From: Moesziomyces globuligerus
Lineage: Eukaryota > Basidiomycota > Ustilaginomycetes > Ustilaginales > Ustilaginaceae
DNA length: 64,000 nt
Direction of reading: 5' to 3'
NCBI GenBank assembly: GCA_030849465.1
Contig: JARVLF010000013.1
Location: 744,001-808,000, forward strand
The notes below the pieces were generated by a model. That model searched no databases and was not told the origin of the DNA. It saw only the letters and a list, made by a program, of their open reading frames with translations. Both the position numbers and the translations under genes were made by a program. Below are positions 1 to 12,144 of the stretch, piece after piece (positions within the stretch are counted from its first letter, which is position 1; each line of letters opens with the position of its first letter).

Positions 1-3000
1 CCCTGTGCTTCAGCTGAGACCAACACCATCCCACGCCCGCGACTCTCTCTGCCTTGGCAAACAAGGCCGGTGCGCGTGCCGATGATCGGAGGATGGCTTC
101 CGTTCCGAAGCCGAGGGAACGAAATACAGGTAAGTTTGGATCTCAGCGCGACGGCTCGATGGCCGGGAAACGCGGGGCTTCGATGTCATCGGCCAACATG
201 GGCTATGGAAGGAGGGGAGGGGCGAAACGTCAATCGACTGCCTCTATCGAAGCTTCCCGATGGGCGCCGTAAGTGTTACACAACCAAGGGTTGGCTCCGA
301 TTTTCGTGGCTACTGCTCGATGGCTCCGCCGGATGGGATGGAATGATGACTTGCCTTGCAGCGCGAACACACATGGGTATGGACGAATTTTCATGCTCCA
401 ACCCCAGCCGCACGTCGCGATGGCTTGGACGAAAAGAGCGAAAACCCGCCAAAGTCAAAGGATGCATGGAACAGCCCGGGCCGAGCTACACAGGATCGAC
501 GGTGTCGTTCTCGAGGGCTACCACGCCATCCACATCGGCGATGCATGGCGTGCAGAACGCCCATGTCCAGCCAACCCAAGTGGCGTCGCCATGCCATCTT
601 GCAGGACAGGAAGCCACACCGAAGTCGCACGCGAACAACGAGGTGCCACGCTTGGCTCTGTTGCGGTGGCGAGTATCGGTGACAATGCCAAAAATATGCA
701 AGGGGTTGGTCGGCTGCGCACACGTACTCGCCATACGGTTCTTGCATCTCTGCCCCGACCCTAGCCGGGACGAACGATTTACACCGAGCCAAGACCCGGG
801 ATCGGTTGAGCGACTAGCATCGGTGCTGCCCATCGACCGATGCCAAACACAGCTAACGCGGCTGGCGGCAACGCGCTCAGCCCAGAGACGCGGCCATGCC
901 TCGCGGGGTCACGCGGTCTCGAGCCCGCTGAAAGCACAGAGGGGCCCAACCGCGCATACAAACAATGGCAACACAACAATGCCACAGCTCGGCGTCCGCG
1001 CTGAGCTTCGGTTGAGCTTTCTCGCTCGCGAGCCGATCGGGATTGTTGATTGCGCGCCAAGGGGCCGAGGGAAGGAAGGGGTCGCATCGACAATCGGTCG
1101 ATCCGCGCCAACGCGCGGCTCCCCACCAGCCAGATCCATGTTGGCACGGCGGTTGCCACGCTCTAGCGCGGAGCTTCAACGCCAAGGCGGAGCTCCAAAT
1201 CGCCCAGCCTCCACGATCCTCGTTTACACGACACACCCTCTGGCCCAAGTGCCCTGGCCGCGACGCGTCGATGCCAGTCCAAATGCAGGGCGACACGCCT
1301 CTGCAGGTCCCAACAGATCACCCTACACCGCGGCAGAGCTACTGTACAGTATCCCAGGATCCCATCCACTGCACTTCACCTGCGGCGCGCGGAGCTTGGC
1401 GGCTCGTTGCCGTCTTGCATCCACCTGGGCCTTCGCTTGGGCCTTCGCTTGCGGTTCAACCTGCCTAAAGCTGGGCAGCACTATGACACACAATCCGCAT
1501 CCTTGCCCGCTCGCCTTCGTTTGTTTGGGGCGGGATCGGCTCGGTTGCCACTTTTGGCTCGAGCTAGGGCACGGCACAGTAGCTCGTGCGGGCCAGCTCT
1601 GGTCGTACAGTGGTCCTGTCACAACGTCGATGCTGCCCCTCGCCATCGTCCCGTCCGAGGCAGAGACCAACCGATGCCCCAACCATCTGAGACATACTTT
1701 ACGCTGGGCCAGATCCTCCCGCGCAGCGCTGCTGCGTGCACTGCGCGGCCCGTCGTGACCTGAACCCTGCATTCCTGCATACCGCGCGACGATCCACTTT
1801 GGCCCAACTGTTGCCCTCCACGCCCCAGGCCGTCGGATCTCTTTTTTCGCCTTGTCGCGCTCCAGGTCAGCATGCAACACCCCGACGCCGTTGCATGATC
1901 TCGTCTTCAGCGACGGTTGAACTTCCAGCCTCGACGGCGATTGCGCTGTCGTAGCTTGAACTGCGAGAGCCGCGCCAGCTGACATCTGTTCTTGTCTCGC
2001 GTATCCCCTGGAATGGAGCCGTAGCCTGCGTCGCGGACCTGCAGCCCCAGCATGTGAGCACTTCCTCCTGCTTTACCGAACCGCTCTGACAGCGACAGAA
2101 TCGTGCTCGACCTAGACCTATGGCTCTCGTGACCTCATGTCCAGCAGCGAGATCCCGGTACCGCGCTACCGCGCTATCCATTGTGTCGAGATTCCACGGG
2201 ACCGTACAAAGACACATTGTGCTGAGCGGACACTGTCCGTCCTTGGGTGGCCAGCAAGGGGTCCAAGCGAGGCGAGTCGAGCTTAAAGAGCAGGTTGGAA
2301 CGATCCAGCAATCCGTGCCGTTTCGGCTGCACGATGTCGAAGTTTCCCAAGAGGAAAGCGGACAAGCGGCCTGAGCAGCGGATGCTACGTCGAGCTGCGA
2401 CGGCGGTCAAGTACTGTAGCTTGGAACGGCATCGCGCTGATCGGCGTTGCTTGACCATCGTTATCGTTGGGGCAGTAGCGCCATCGTGCAGCGGCGAGGA
2501 GGGGATCAAAGCGGTGGTGTGCGACCGCGCGGTGCACCTCGTGCAGTAGCGACAGGAGCGAGTGAGAGGCGCTGGCAGCCAAGTCAGGAAGGTCGCCTCG
2601 CCGATCGTCGAGGAGCGCCACGCCGGCGTTTGGTTGCTGGGTGGATCCGGCCACGAGAATCGCGACCAGGTCTCGCTTAGCGCGCGAAAATTTGTTCCGG
2701 TCGGATTGCGCTCGAGAAATGCACCAAACGCTTGCGGTCGGATTACGCGCCCTGCCTCCTGCCTCCTGCCACTGGTCGTCTCGGGCTCTGCCCAACGCCT
2801 ACGACCAACAAGGTTGGCATCAGCCTGGGTGCTGCGAGACTGCTCGGATGACGGCTGATCGTGACCATCGCCCGCGGTTGCTAGTCTGGTGTCATTTTTT
2901 TCCCACTTCCATCAAATCGCACATGTGTGTGGTCGCTGCCGTTGCCTCTTCCTGCCGTTTCCGTTGTTTCCGTTGCTTCCGTCTCGAACGTAAGTCTCTG

Positions 3001-6000
3001 ACTAGCGCCGGAATGAGATAGTTTGGTGGCGCAAGTCGACCAGCGACGAACAATGAGAACGCATTGGATGGTGAGGCTGCGCTCCGATACTGCTTGCGTC
3101 CGGGCGCGGGTGGAACACGCGGAGCTCCAAGCTGGGGGTAACGCTTGGGCGATCCGCGGGGCGCAGGCCTAGTCTGGACGAGCGCACCACGTTTTTTGGT
3201 CTTGGGCTGAGCAGCTGCATGCAACTTTCTTTCAGCTCCATGCATGTGCTCTGCCGCACTGCAGCGCTCGGCCAGATTTAGCTTGAGTTTTTTTTGCCGG
3301 CTTCCCTTTTTCCGTTCTTTTTCTTTCGGGTAGCGCCAGGGGCAGCATGGTTTCGCTTGGGCGAGGTGCAGCTTGCATACTAGCGCTCAGCGCTCAGCGC
3401 TCCGCTGGAGCCAGTGAGCCAAGGTCGCGAGCATGAACACCAGCTGCAAGTGCACCGAACCGAGGCGGCCGCAGCTCGACGCCATGTCTAATCTGGGCGA
3501 TTGTGTTGCTGGGTTCCGCGAATGGTGGCTCGGACTTGGCGCATGCCACCTAGCTAGCCAAGCCGGTCCGGCAAGTGAGAGCGAGTCGGGCGCTGCTTAC
3601 CAACACCGTATGCGGCGGTCAAGACACCGCAAGGTTGGCCTCATCGGGGGCGTCAGTGTCTCCGATGTGGCTGGCTGGGCTGATAGGGCTGCCGCATGAG
3701 TGGGTCGAAGACACGGTTGGCTGACCGAAGCGCGTAAGCGAGAGAAATGCAAAGCAGGGATGATGGCTAGAAGGTGAGACGATGGTGAGGCAGTATGGAA
3801 CGCACGCCGGCGCGCGGAGGCATGCTAGCGAGGCTAGCGAGGTGGCATGACGATCTTCCAAATGGCCGGTCCGGTTCGATTTGCGTGATGCTGACGGTCA
3901 TGGACGTCGGTCGCGAGCTTGATGGCCGAGGCATGTTGATGTCAATTTGACGTCGTCGAGGCACGTCCAAGCGAGCTGCCCACGCGGTGCCGTCCCGATC
4001 GAAGCGGATTTTCACGAATTGAGCATTCAGCACAGTGCGGCCAGCCGGTTGTGACTGCTGGAAGCAAAGGCTGTGCCCGATGAAGCCGTCCTGTTCCCAC
4101 GCAGACGCAATGTGACAGCGTTGTCAAGGTGCAACGGGAGTGAAAGTCCAGCAGGGACCTTCGGAGAGATTCCGATGCTCTCTCAATGGTAGCCAGCCAG
4201 GCGAGTCAGGCGAGCAAAGCGAGCCAAGATGCGCCTCGGACCCACGGTGGCAGCGCCCATTCGGACGCCTCGTCACCGTCGGCGCACGCGCGGAACACGC
4301 GTAGACAGGTAGGTGTGCTTGCCGTGGCTTGGCAGTTGCCAACCAGAAACGCATCGGCGGCGTCAGGGCCTGACTTGGGAACCTTGATCATCTGGCCCCA
4401 CGGGCTGCTAAATTTGACGGCGTGGGACGATCCACCACGCGCCCCTGGCAACCTCTCCAAAGCGACACGCCGCACCCGCGGGCGCTTGGATGCTGTACTG
4501 TATGCGCTCGCAGGAAAAAATGTAAGAGAAATTGGAAATTGGGGGGGGGAAAAATGAGCTACGTTGGCGACCGCAAGCGGAATCGGAGGCGGTCGAGCGG
4601 CCGGGCACAAGCTCAGCTTACGCCCCACAGTCGCTCCGCAACGGCGGTGGTCGAAAGGGGACAATGGGAAACCCAATTTGACCCTGGCCATCACAGACGG
4701 CGCTGAGCTGCGTTTGAATTCGGGGATTTGCAGCTCGCTCGACAGCTTGGCTTGGCTGGCTCGCCCGCTCCGAGTTGGGCTCACGCGCGGTCTCGTGAGT
4801 GTGGCTGGTAAAAAGAGCCCGGCGCTGTTAAAGATAGGCAGGCGATTCTACTGTAGAGGGGGTCTGCAGAGAGCAGCCTGGCCAAGGAGCCCGTGAGGAT
4901 CGCGGTGAGCATTGTGATTGCGGCGACCGTGGCGAGCTAGGCGAAGTTGGCAATTGTGGCGACTTCTTCGCAAGCCACGCCGTAGAATACGACGAGCCTG
5001 GCTTTCCCAGGGCGTTGCGCGAACAAACGGCTGGCCCCTGTCAACGTGTCAAGTGGCAACTGTTTGCGGAAGGTCGCCTCCATGCTTTGCGGTAGCGATG
5101 TTTTAACTCGGTTTTTCTTTCTCTGCACTCGAGGCCGGGGGGCACGGTTGGCTTGCCGTTTCCGGCACGCGGCGCATGGTTTGCGACGTTTTTGGCGCGG
5201 CCAGGCGGCTGGGCTCGGGGCTGTCGAATGAGACCAGCGTGCATTTCCGCCCGTCCAGACCGGACTCCCACACTGTGCAGGAAGCACTTCTGCTCGGGCC
5301 CTGTGTTGGTCGTGAGGAAATAAATTCAAAATTATTTCAAATTAAGCGAAAGCAACAGTGCGAATTGCAACACTGCCAAGGCGCCCATGAGCTGAGCCTG
5401 GCCAGACCGGTCCAGCCAGTCCAGCCCTGGATCGCGATCCGTCGCGTGCCTGTTCTGACTCCGCCTGGGTGGGGTGACGCTCAAGTCGGCAGCCGCCCGA
5501 GTCTGGCTCGCAGCCGCCTCACCTTCCGTTTGCGTTCGAAAAAAAAAAAAGAGACAATCGTGCGCATCGAGCACTCGTCATCCATTCCTCCCTCCCACGG
5601 CCTGCCCCTCTGGCTTGGCCGCTGGCTTGGCCTCTCGGCTTGGCCCTCGCTCGCCCTCGCGCTCGCGCTCGCCCCGCGCCCCCTCCCCCGTTCCTGGTCC
5701 TTTAGGCTGAGCTGCATCGCATGACTGTTCCGATTCGGGCGGCGTCCCACCACCGCGACGGCTAGCTGCCCTGGCTGAGCGCTGGGCCCGCCCTCCCTGC
5801 CTGGGTCTCGGCACTCGTTTCCCATACGCTCCTGCGCGCATCCTAGCGTGGTCTCTCGATGCAGCCCCGCGGCTCCAGTGCTCTTGCCAACGTCAGTTTC
5901 CCATGAGCCCCTCGCCCTCTCCCTCGCCCTCACTCAATTTTTGCCTTCCACACTGCGCCTGCGCCAGTCTCAAATCTCCGATCCCCAAGGCTGCTTCCGC

Positions 6001-6839
6001 TGCTTCCGCGGCGGCTTGGATCAACAGCATAGCACCCTTTTCCCCACCTCATCAACGACGCCTCTGCATGGCAGAAAGTAGCCCTCGCGCTGCGAGCGCT
6101 GCCCCATCCGGGCCCCATCCGGGCGCACACTGGGTCCCTCCCGCTTGCATGCATGCATGCCTGGGTTTCTGCTCTCTTCAGTCATCGCCCAGCCAGGCTT
6201 GCAGCTCGCCCTACACGACATCTGCTCCAAGCAAGCAAGCTGGCTAGCCAGCTGCAGCCATCTGCTGCTCCTGTACGCCTAGCCCCCAGCCGCTTGCGTC
6301 CAGCGCCGACACCTGCTCACTGCCCCTCCGCTCTCCATCGGCGCCGCGATCCATGTTGCCTCATAACCCTGGCACGTCCGCTTCGCTGCTGCTGACCACC
6401 CTCCGATCCCATCTCCCCCTCCTTCTTCGACATCGTTTCTTTCGCCCGTCGGTGTGGTCTCTCTCTCTCTCTCAACATCATCACCCTCGCTGCCAGTCTC
6501 GTATCCACCACCATCCTACTGGCCAGCCATCGTGATTGTCTCTATCCCTCTCCACCACCTTCCACCAACGACGGCTTGATTCGACTTCGTTAGCTACCAC
6601 CTTGCTCGACTGCGACATCCGCCTCGGCTCTACGCTCATTTCAGCCCACCTCGCACCGCGACATCTGCAGCTCCACAGACCATCCCCACCGTCGTCGACG
6701 CTTCAGCCCATCGACAACCCAACTGCAACCTCGTGTTCGTCATCTCTCCTTCCGACCGAGAACACATCCAGCCAATTTTGACTGGCTCGCTTCTTTCCAC
6801 CCCTCTGCCGCTTCGCTCACCAGTGCCTCGCCTGCCACC
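1..6839. other. Long stretch without a supportable gene, upstream of the kinase
   Basis: Several open frames exist here (the longest at 70-1758, plus) but none shows a recognisable domain, consistent composition or plausible exon structure, and they overlap open frames on the other strand as expected in GC-rich DNA. A strong donor-like GTAAGT follows position 130, so the left edge could hold an exon of a gene lying outside the window. From about 6350 the plus strand becomes rich in C and T with CTCTCT tracts, the usual look of a smut 5' leader, and this runs into the kinase start codon. A short A run lies at about 5539-5550 and a TGCA-type tandem at about 6147-6161. I infer a large promoter and leader region. 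Confidence 0.5.
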
Positions 6840-8951
6840 ATGTCTTCGGCGAGTGCCAATCAGCAGCACAAGAACCTCATCGGCCACCGCATTGCCGAGG
6901 GGCGTCTCGAGCTCGTCCAGGTGCTCGGCCTCGGTGCTTACGGCGTCGTCTACCTCGCCCGAGATCTCCACCACCACCACGGCCCCTACGCATCCACCTC
7001 TTCACACCAGGCCTCGGCTTCGCTCGCCGCCGCCAAGGACGGCAGCGCTTCCGGCTACTATGCCGTCAAGTGCCTCAACAAGGTCGGCCTCGATGCTCGC
7101 CAACGTGCCTTCCAGCGCCGCGAGATCATGCTCCACACCATGGCCTCGAGTCACCCCAACGTCGTCAGCCTCCACCGTGTCATTGACGACCCACAAGATC
7201 CCTGCGTCTACGTCGTCCTCGACTACTGCCCCGACGGCGACCTCTTCAGCATGATCACAGAGACTCAGCGATACATGTTGCCAGCGGCCCTCACCCGCGC
7301 CGCCGAGGCGCAGGGCATCGAAGTCGCCTTCACCGCAGAACGTCTGAAGATGGATGCCCTCATCCGCGACGTGTTCGACCAGATCCTTGACGCCGTCGAG
7401 TTCTGCCACCAGATGGGCATCTACCACCGCGATCTCAAGCCCGAGAACATCCTCTGCCTGCGCGGCGGTGCCAAGGTCGTGCTCGCCGACTTTGGCCTCG
7501 CCACCGGCGACAAGACCAGCTCCGACTTTGGATGCGGCAGCACCTTCTACATGGGCCCCGAGTGCCAAGGCGGCATCACCCGTCGCCTCACCAGCTACAG
7601 CACCGCCGCCAACGACGTCTGGTCGCTCGGCGTCATCCTCGTCAACCTCATCTGCGGCCGCAACCCTTGGAAGCAGGCCTGCCCCGCCGACGACACCTTC
7701 CGCGAGTATCTCCGCAACCCCGACTTCCTCAAGGAGATCCTCCCCATCTCGGAAGGCGTCAACACCATTCTCAAGCGCGTCTTCACCTTCCGTGCCGAGG
7801 CCCGCTGCACCATCGCCGACCTTCGCCGTATGGTCCGCAGCGTCGACCGCCTCACCGCCACCTCGGCTGAGATCAAGGCCCGTCAGCAGATGGCCCGCCA
7901 GGCTGCCGCCGAAGCACAGGCTGCACGCCAGGCCGAGAAGGCCGCCGCCGCCGCCGCCTACCGAGACCAGCAGCGCACGCAGCAGGCCATGCTCGAGGCC
8001 GCCCGTGCCGCCCACGTGCACGCCTACGACTCGTCTCCTCAAGTGGTACGCCACGTCGCTGCCGCCCGCAAGCCCGAGTGCGCCCGCGTCGCCTACCACC
8101 CGCAGGTCGCCACCTTCGACAAGATCGCTCAGCCCGTGATGTATGCTGACGACCGCATCGAGTGTGCGCCGCACGGCGAGGTCGCCTCCGTCGACGACTC
8201 GGGCGTCTACGAGAACTACTCGGACTCGGAACTCGACAGCAGCAGCTGCGAGGGCGACGGCTCGTTCACGCCGTCGGACGCGCCCGATGGCTCGCACGAC
8301 GGTCGCCACCAGCAGCCGTGCGTGGACTGGTCGCGCCACCCTATCGCACGTCCTGCCCACGACGACCGTCTCGACCGACGCGAGGGATCCAACTACACGA
8401 GCATGAGCGATGTGCATGCATCTGGCGCTGCCGTGCCTTCTTCGACGGTCGCACGCGAGGCCGTGGTGCCGATGCACAGCTCGAGCTCGATGGACGAGCG
8501 CGAGGGCTGCTCGGACGACTGCTCGAGTCGCAGTGGCAGCGGCGAGTCGCGCCGCAGCTCGGCGTCCTACACGGGCCTTCCCCCCACGCCGCAGTTTGTT
8601 GCGCACAGCGTGGAGGACAACACTCTTCCGCGTGGCGCAGACTACTCGCCCACTCCCTCGAGCAAGTATGCCGCACCCAGCCAGGTGAACGTTCTCGTTG
8701 CTGGTGCTGCCGAGGACAGCTTGCTTGGGGGCGGCAAGGCATCGAGCCGCGGGCTTCCGGCGCGTTGGCTGCAGAGCCGCTGGGACCAGGACGTGGCTAC
8801 GCTCGCTAGCCTGGCCGGCTCGGCCAAGGCGCAGCAAGAGCCTTCGGCGGTGCTGGGCGGCTACGGCAGCGCAAGGCAGTACGCTAGCGTACCTAGCCGC
8901 CGACACCGCGCTCACCATGGTGCGCACGCGCCCATGCCTGCGCCTTACTAG
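6840..8951 (+). CDS. Ser/Thr protein kinase of the Ran1/Sks1/Vhs1 type
   Basis: The 703-residue protein starts with an intact protein kinase domain (about residues 20-340). The glycine loop reads LGLGAYGVVY (29-38), the ATP-binding lysine is K77 in YAVK, the catalytic loop is HRDLKPEN with D198, and the metal-binding DFG is at D217. The activation segment GCGSTFYMGPEC resembles the Ran1/Pat1, Sks1 and Vhs1 group of fungal kinases, which couple nutrient state to cell cycle, mating or sugar response. The domain is followed by an Ala/Gln-rich, probably helical stretch (about 345-400) and a long Ser-rich, acidic, low-complexity tail. The start is the first ATG after a C/T-rich leader and no intron is needed. 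The family call is confident; the particular orthologue is not. Confidence 0.93.
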   Translation: MSSASANQQHKNLIGHRIAEGRLELVQVLGLGAYGVVYLARDLHHHHGPYASTSSHQASASLAAAKDGSASGYYAVKCLNKVGLDARQRAFQRREIMLHTMASSHPNVVSLHRVIDDPQDPCVYVVLDYCPDGDLFSMITETQRYMLPAALTRAAEAQGIEVAFTAERLKMDALIRDVFDQILDAVEFCHQMGIYHRDLKPENILCLRGGAKVVLADFGLATGDKTSSDFGCGSTFYMGPECQGGITRRLTSYSTAANDVWSLGVILVNLICGRNPWKQACPADDTFREYLRNPDFLKEILPISEGVNTILKRVFTFRAEARCTIADLRRMVRSVDRLTATSAEIKARQQMARQAAAEAQAARQAEKAAAAAAYRDQQRTQQAMLEAARAAHVHAYDSSPQVVRHVAAARKPECARVAYHPQVATFDKIAQPVMYADDRIECAPHGEVASVDDSGVYENYSDSELDSSSCEGDGSFTPSDAPDGSHDGRHQQPCVDWSRHPIARPAHDDRLDRREGSNYTSMSDVHASGAAVPSSTVAREAVVPMHSSSSMDEREGCSDDCSSRSGSGESRRSSASYTGLPPTPQFVAHSVEDNTLPRGADYSPTPSSKYAAPSQVNVLVAGAAEDSLLGGGKASSRGLPARWLQSRWDQDVATLASLAGSAKAQQEPSAVLGGYGSARQYASVPSRRHRAHHGAHAPMPAPY

Positions 8952-9146
8952 AGCCAAGACGGGTCTGGTGAACACGCGACTAGACTCGGCCTGGCTCGCG
9001 ATTCTCGATTATCATAGAACTCCATCCTTCCCACAATCCCTTTTCCCCTGCCACTTCGCACAGTCGATGGAGGCGCTATATCCGCCGACCCATATGGTCG
9101 CTCTTCTGTTGTTGTCCAACTCGTACCTCGCAGTCGTTTCGTGTTC

Positions 9147-9202
<56 letters not shown>

Positions 9203-11047
9203 CTCACGCCGTCTCACTGTATTTGTCACTTTTTGTCGTTTAGCCCATGTATACCTAGTCTCGCACATACTTGCAACTTGAACAGGAACTTGCTTTTTTC
9301 GCTTTCCATTGGTTCTTTGCGTGGTCGGCGGCTGCTTTAGCTCAGGAAGCCCGTCGGTGCGTCCGGGGTTGTTTCGAAGAAGCGTGGTCCGGATCACATG
9401 CGGAGATGCATGCATGTCTTTTGCGAAAGAACAAGGGTATGACAGCCTGAAGGGCGCAGTGTCGGATGGTGAAAGTGGGAACAAAAATCTGGGTTGCAAG
9501 CCGAGACGAGCGGACACGGGATGGAGGCAGCAATTCCATCGCCGAGCAACGGGCCACTCTGTGACTGACGTTGTAGTCTTGGCTTGTCAAATTGAATTTG
9601 TTCTCCTACCAACTTACCCCCCGCTCGTCGCGTGGCAACTCTCTGACACCTGCCCACTGTAACTCCCGACCTTCCGATGCCGACCTGCTGAATGCTTTTT
9701 TCCACCACGGGAATCCCTTCCTAGCTCTAGACCCTTCCCCTCCTGCACAAAGACGTCCCTGCAGCTGTCCAGACCCTCACCACCCCACCCTCTCCCGAAA
9801 ATGTCAACACTCCGCCAAAAAAAACCCACTTCCCTCTTTCTCTCCTCAGCTTCAAGTAGCTTCAAGTGGCGTGGTGACCGGGATGTCAACGTCGACCTTG
9901 ACAGCGGAATGTTTTTCTCCATCCCGCTTGGGTCAAGGTGTTTTTTGGCTCAACCGTCCAGACGGGTCAGCCGGGATAGACAGCGGAATTTTTTTCCATC
10001 TCTGCTACAGTACAACATGAACTCGTTCACCCCCCCAACACACTCTGTAAAGTGAGTGTCACCGGAATTTTGATCAACCCTTTCGGTGCCAGCCACTCCG
10101 AACCCCATCTCCCGTGCCTTACGTTGTCGAATTCAGGCTGCGACAAGCCTCTCCAGTTCGACGCTGGAGAAGCTCAGGCTCGCAACCCGATGCGCTGGTT
10201 CCGTCCCGGTCCCCTGGGTTTTCCACACATCCCCGGACCGCTCGACCGAACGACCGACCGACCCCGCTCTTTTTTGCGTTCTAGCTTTCTCGCATCCCAG
10301 CCAAGCCCCGAGTCGCGCCTGGCTACGGTCTGGAACCCATGTAACTTTGGATATCTAGCAGCTGGGATACCTCGGAGCTGCGATACTCGGGTACTTGGCT
10401 ACTTGGCTACTCCGGTACTTGGCTACTTTGGTGTGGTGGTTCTTGGGTGCTTGTGGTGCTCTCGATGCTTGCGGTGGTTGCGCTGGTCGCGAGGCGTGAG
10501 AAGGGATCGCGGGATCCGAGGCTGCAAGATTTGGCTGGCGCTGGAATTTTGGCACTTTGTTTCCCTCGCCGCGCCGGCGTGGGTGGACATTCATGCGTCG
10601 AAAGCAATCCTTCGTGACCCCTTGCACCACGCATACAATCAAACCGCCACTTGCTTCCCGCGCCCGCACGCCACTCATCGAAGCCCAACCCATCCGATCC
10701 ACCCCGACCCTCTCCCCTCTCTCTCAGCGGGCTTGAGCTGAGTGCTGAGTGGCGTAGGGGGTGGGGTACGGATCTTGGTGCGATCGGTTTCGGCCGACTG
10801 GTGCATGATGCGATGGACACGATCAAGATCCTCCACGCCCCCTTGCGTCCTTCCACCCACTCAACCGCCACCATCATGGTCGCCTCGGATGCAAGTGGCA
10901 GATGTCGACGCCACATAGCGAGATCGCTTTCCAAGTTCTCAGCACCCTGGGTGGCGAACACTCGGTTTCACGACATGGATACGATGTTGCGATCGATACA
11001 GTGATGATGGCGTGCACGTTTCGTTGGCCGTCTCGCAAGGTGCTGGG
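8952..11047. other. Intergenic region with a CT microsatellite
   Basis: This is the shared 3' region of the kinase (plus) and the hypothetical gene at 11048-11767 (minus), which converge. It holds a long CT microsatellite, an imperfect repeat of GACAGCGGAATKTTTTTC near 9899 and 9978, and a short tandem of TACTTGGCTACT at about 10389-10433. I see no coding sequence. Confidence 0.5.
9155..9199. repeat. CT dinucleotide microsatellite
   Basis: An uninterrupted run of CT, about 22 copies, 200 bases downstream of the kinase stop codon. A shorter interrupted CT tract precedes it. It is likely length-variable between strains. Confidence 0.95.
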
Positions 11048-11767
11048 TTAGGAGAGATCGTTCCACGGATCGTCGTCTTCGAACTCGGCTGCTTGGCTCG
11101 ACGTGTGCGCATCGGTTCCAGCGGCTTCGGTAGTTCCGGTCCCGCTGTCGATCTCTCCGGCACGATTCGCCCCGGTGGCGTCTTTCGCGGCAGAGGTTTG
11201 ATGGTTCTGCGTGCCTATCGCTTCGGCGGTATCTTGGGCGGCTTGGTCGTCTTTGCGACTGGGAGTGGATGGTTGTTGGTGTCCCACGGCGATCTGTAGT
11301 GCGTTGTGCCACGCATCCACCTGGGTCTGAAGCGTGGCTACTTTCGCATGCAGCAGATCGGTTCTCGTCGACGTGTCGGCGTTCGAGCGCTGCTCCCTCG
11401 GCGTAGCGGTATCGCTGCGTTGGGCGCTGCGCTCCGATGGCAGGACCAATCCCACCTCGCCTGCCGAGACCTGTTCCGTATTGAGTCGATTCGCATGCCT
11501 AAAACCCGCAGCTAGCTCGCGAGACAGCTCGACGTATTCCGCCCGTCGCTCGGAAGCCTGAGAGCTAGCATCGAGTCGGTCTTGCTCAAAGGCAGAAACC
11601 AATTCCGCCCCCGTCCGCCTTGATGAAGATCTCCCAGCCCCATGAGGAGAGAGTAGAAAAGAGGTGGCCGGGACCACATCCAAGTCCGAAAGTATATGCT
11701 CCAGCGTGAGCGTGGACAGCTCAGGCTTCCCAGCTGCCCCACTCGAGCCTGCTAGCGATGCCGACAT
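11048..11767 (-). CDS. Hypothetical protein with acidic C-terminus
   Basis: The 239-residue frame begins MSASLAGSSGAAGKPELS and ends DDPWNDLS. I chose this ATG because the upstream part of the open frame (to 11938) is rich in Trp and Cys and looks untranslated, whereas composition becomes protein-like from here. The first 50 residues (LTLEHILSDLDVVPATSFLL) look folded, a middle part with many Glu, Arg and Ala could form a coiled coil (about 60-160), and the tail is Ser/Thr/Ala-rich and acidic. No family is recognised. An upstream exon is possible. It lies just downstream of the OTU gene on the same strand. Confidence 0.6.
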   Translation of the reverse strand: MSASLAGSSGAAGKPELSTLTLEHILSDLDVVPATSFLLSPHGAGRSSSRRTGAELVSAFEQDRLDASSQASERRAEYVELSRELAAGFRHANRLNTEQVSAGEVGLVLPSERSAQRSDTATPREQRSNADTSTRTDLLHAKVATLQTQVDAWHNALQIAVGHQQPSTPSRKDDQAAQDTAEAIGTQNHQTSAAKDATGANRAGEIDSGTGTTEAAGTDAHTSSQAAEFEDDDPWNDLS

Positions 11768-12144
11768 TGCTCCCAAGAGACTCAATCGTGGTGGTGATCC
11801 CAACATCCAAAAAGTGACACGAGTCCAATTCCAACACTTCATCCCCCACAAAGCAGTTTTGTTTCGGATCTCGGAACTCTCACCCACCAAACCTCCACAC
11901 CTCCAAACCAACTTGCCTCCTGCACCACCTCCAAGCACGCCGCTCGACCCCGGATCTCAAAACGAAGCTGAAGCTGGACACGAGATGCTGCGTGAGATTG
12001 CGATAGGTTACAGAATGATGAGAGGCAGAGAGAAAATGCAAGTTGACGAACAAAAGACGCGAGGAGCGAGGAGCGACATTTCTAGCGCGCTTGCAGCGCA
12101 CGCATCTAGGGTATCATGACACGATGGAGCAGCAGCGCCCAGGA
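11768..12144. other. Intergenic spacer between two minus-strand genes
   Basis: This 377-base spacer is the 3' flank of the OTU gene and the promoter of the hypothetical gene to its left. Nothing further is recognised in it. Confidence 0.5.
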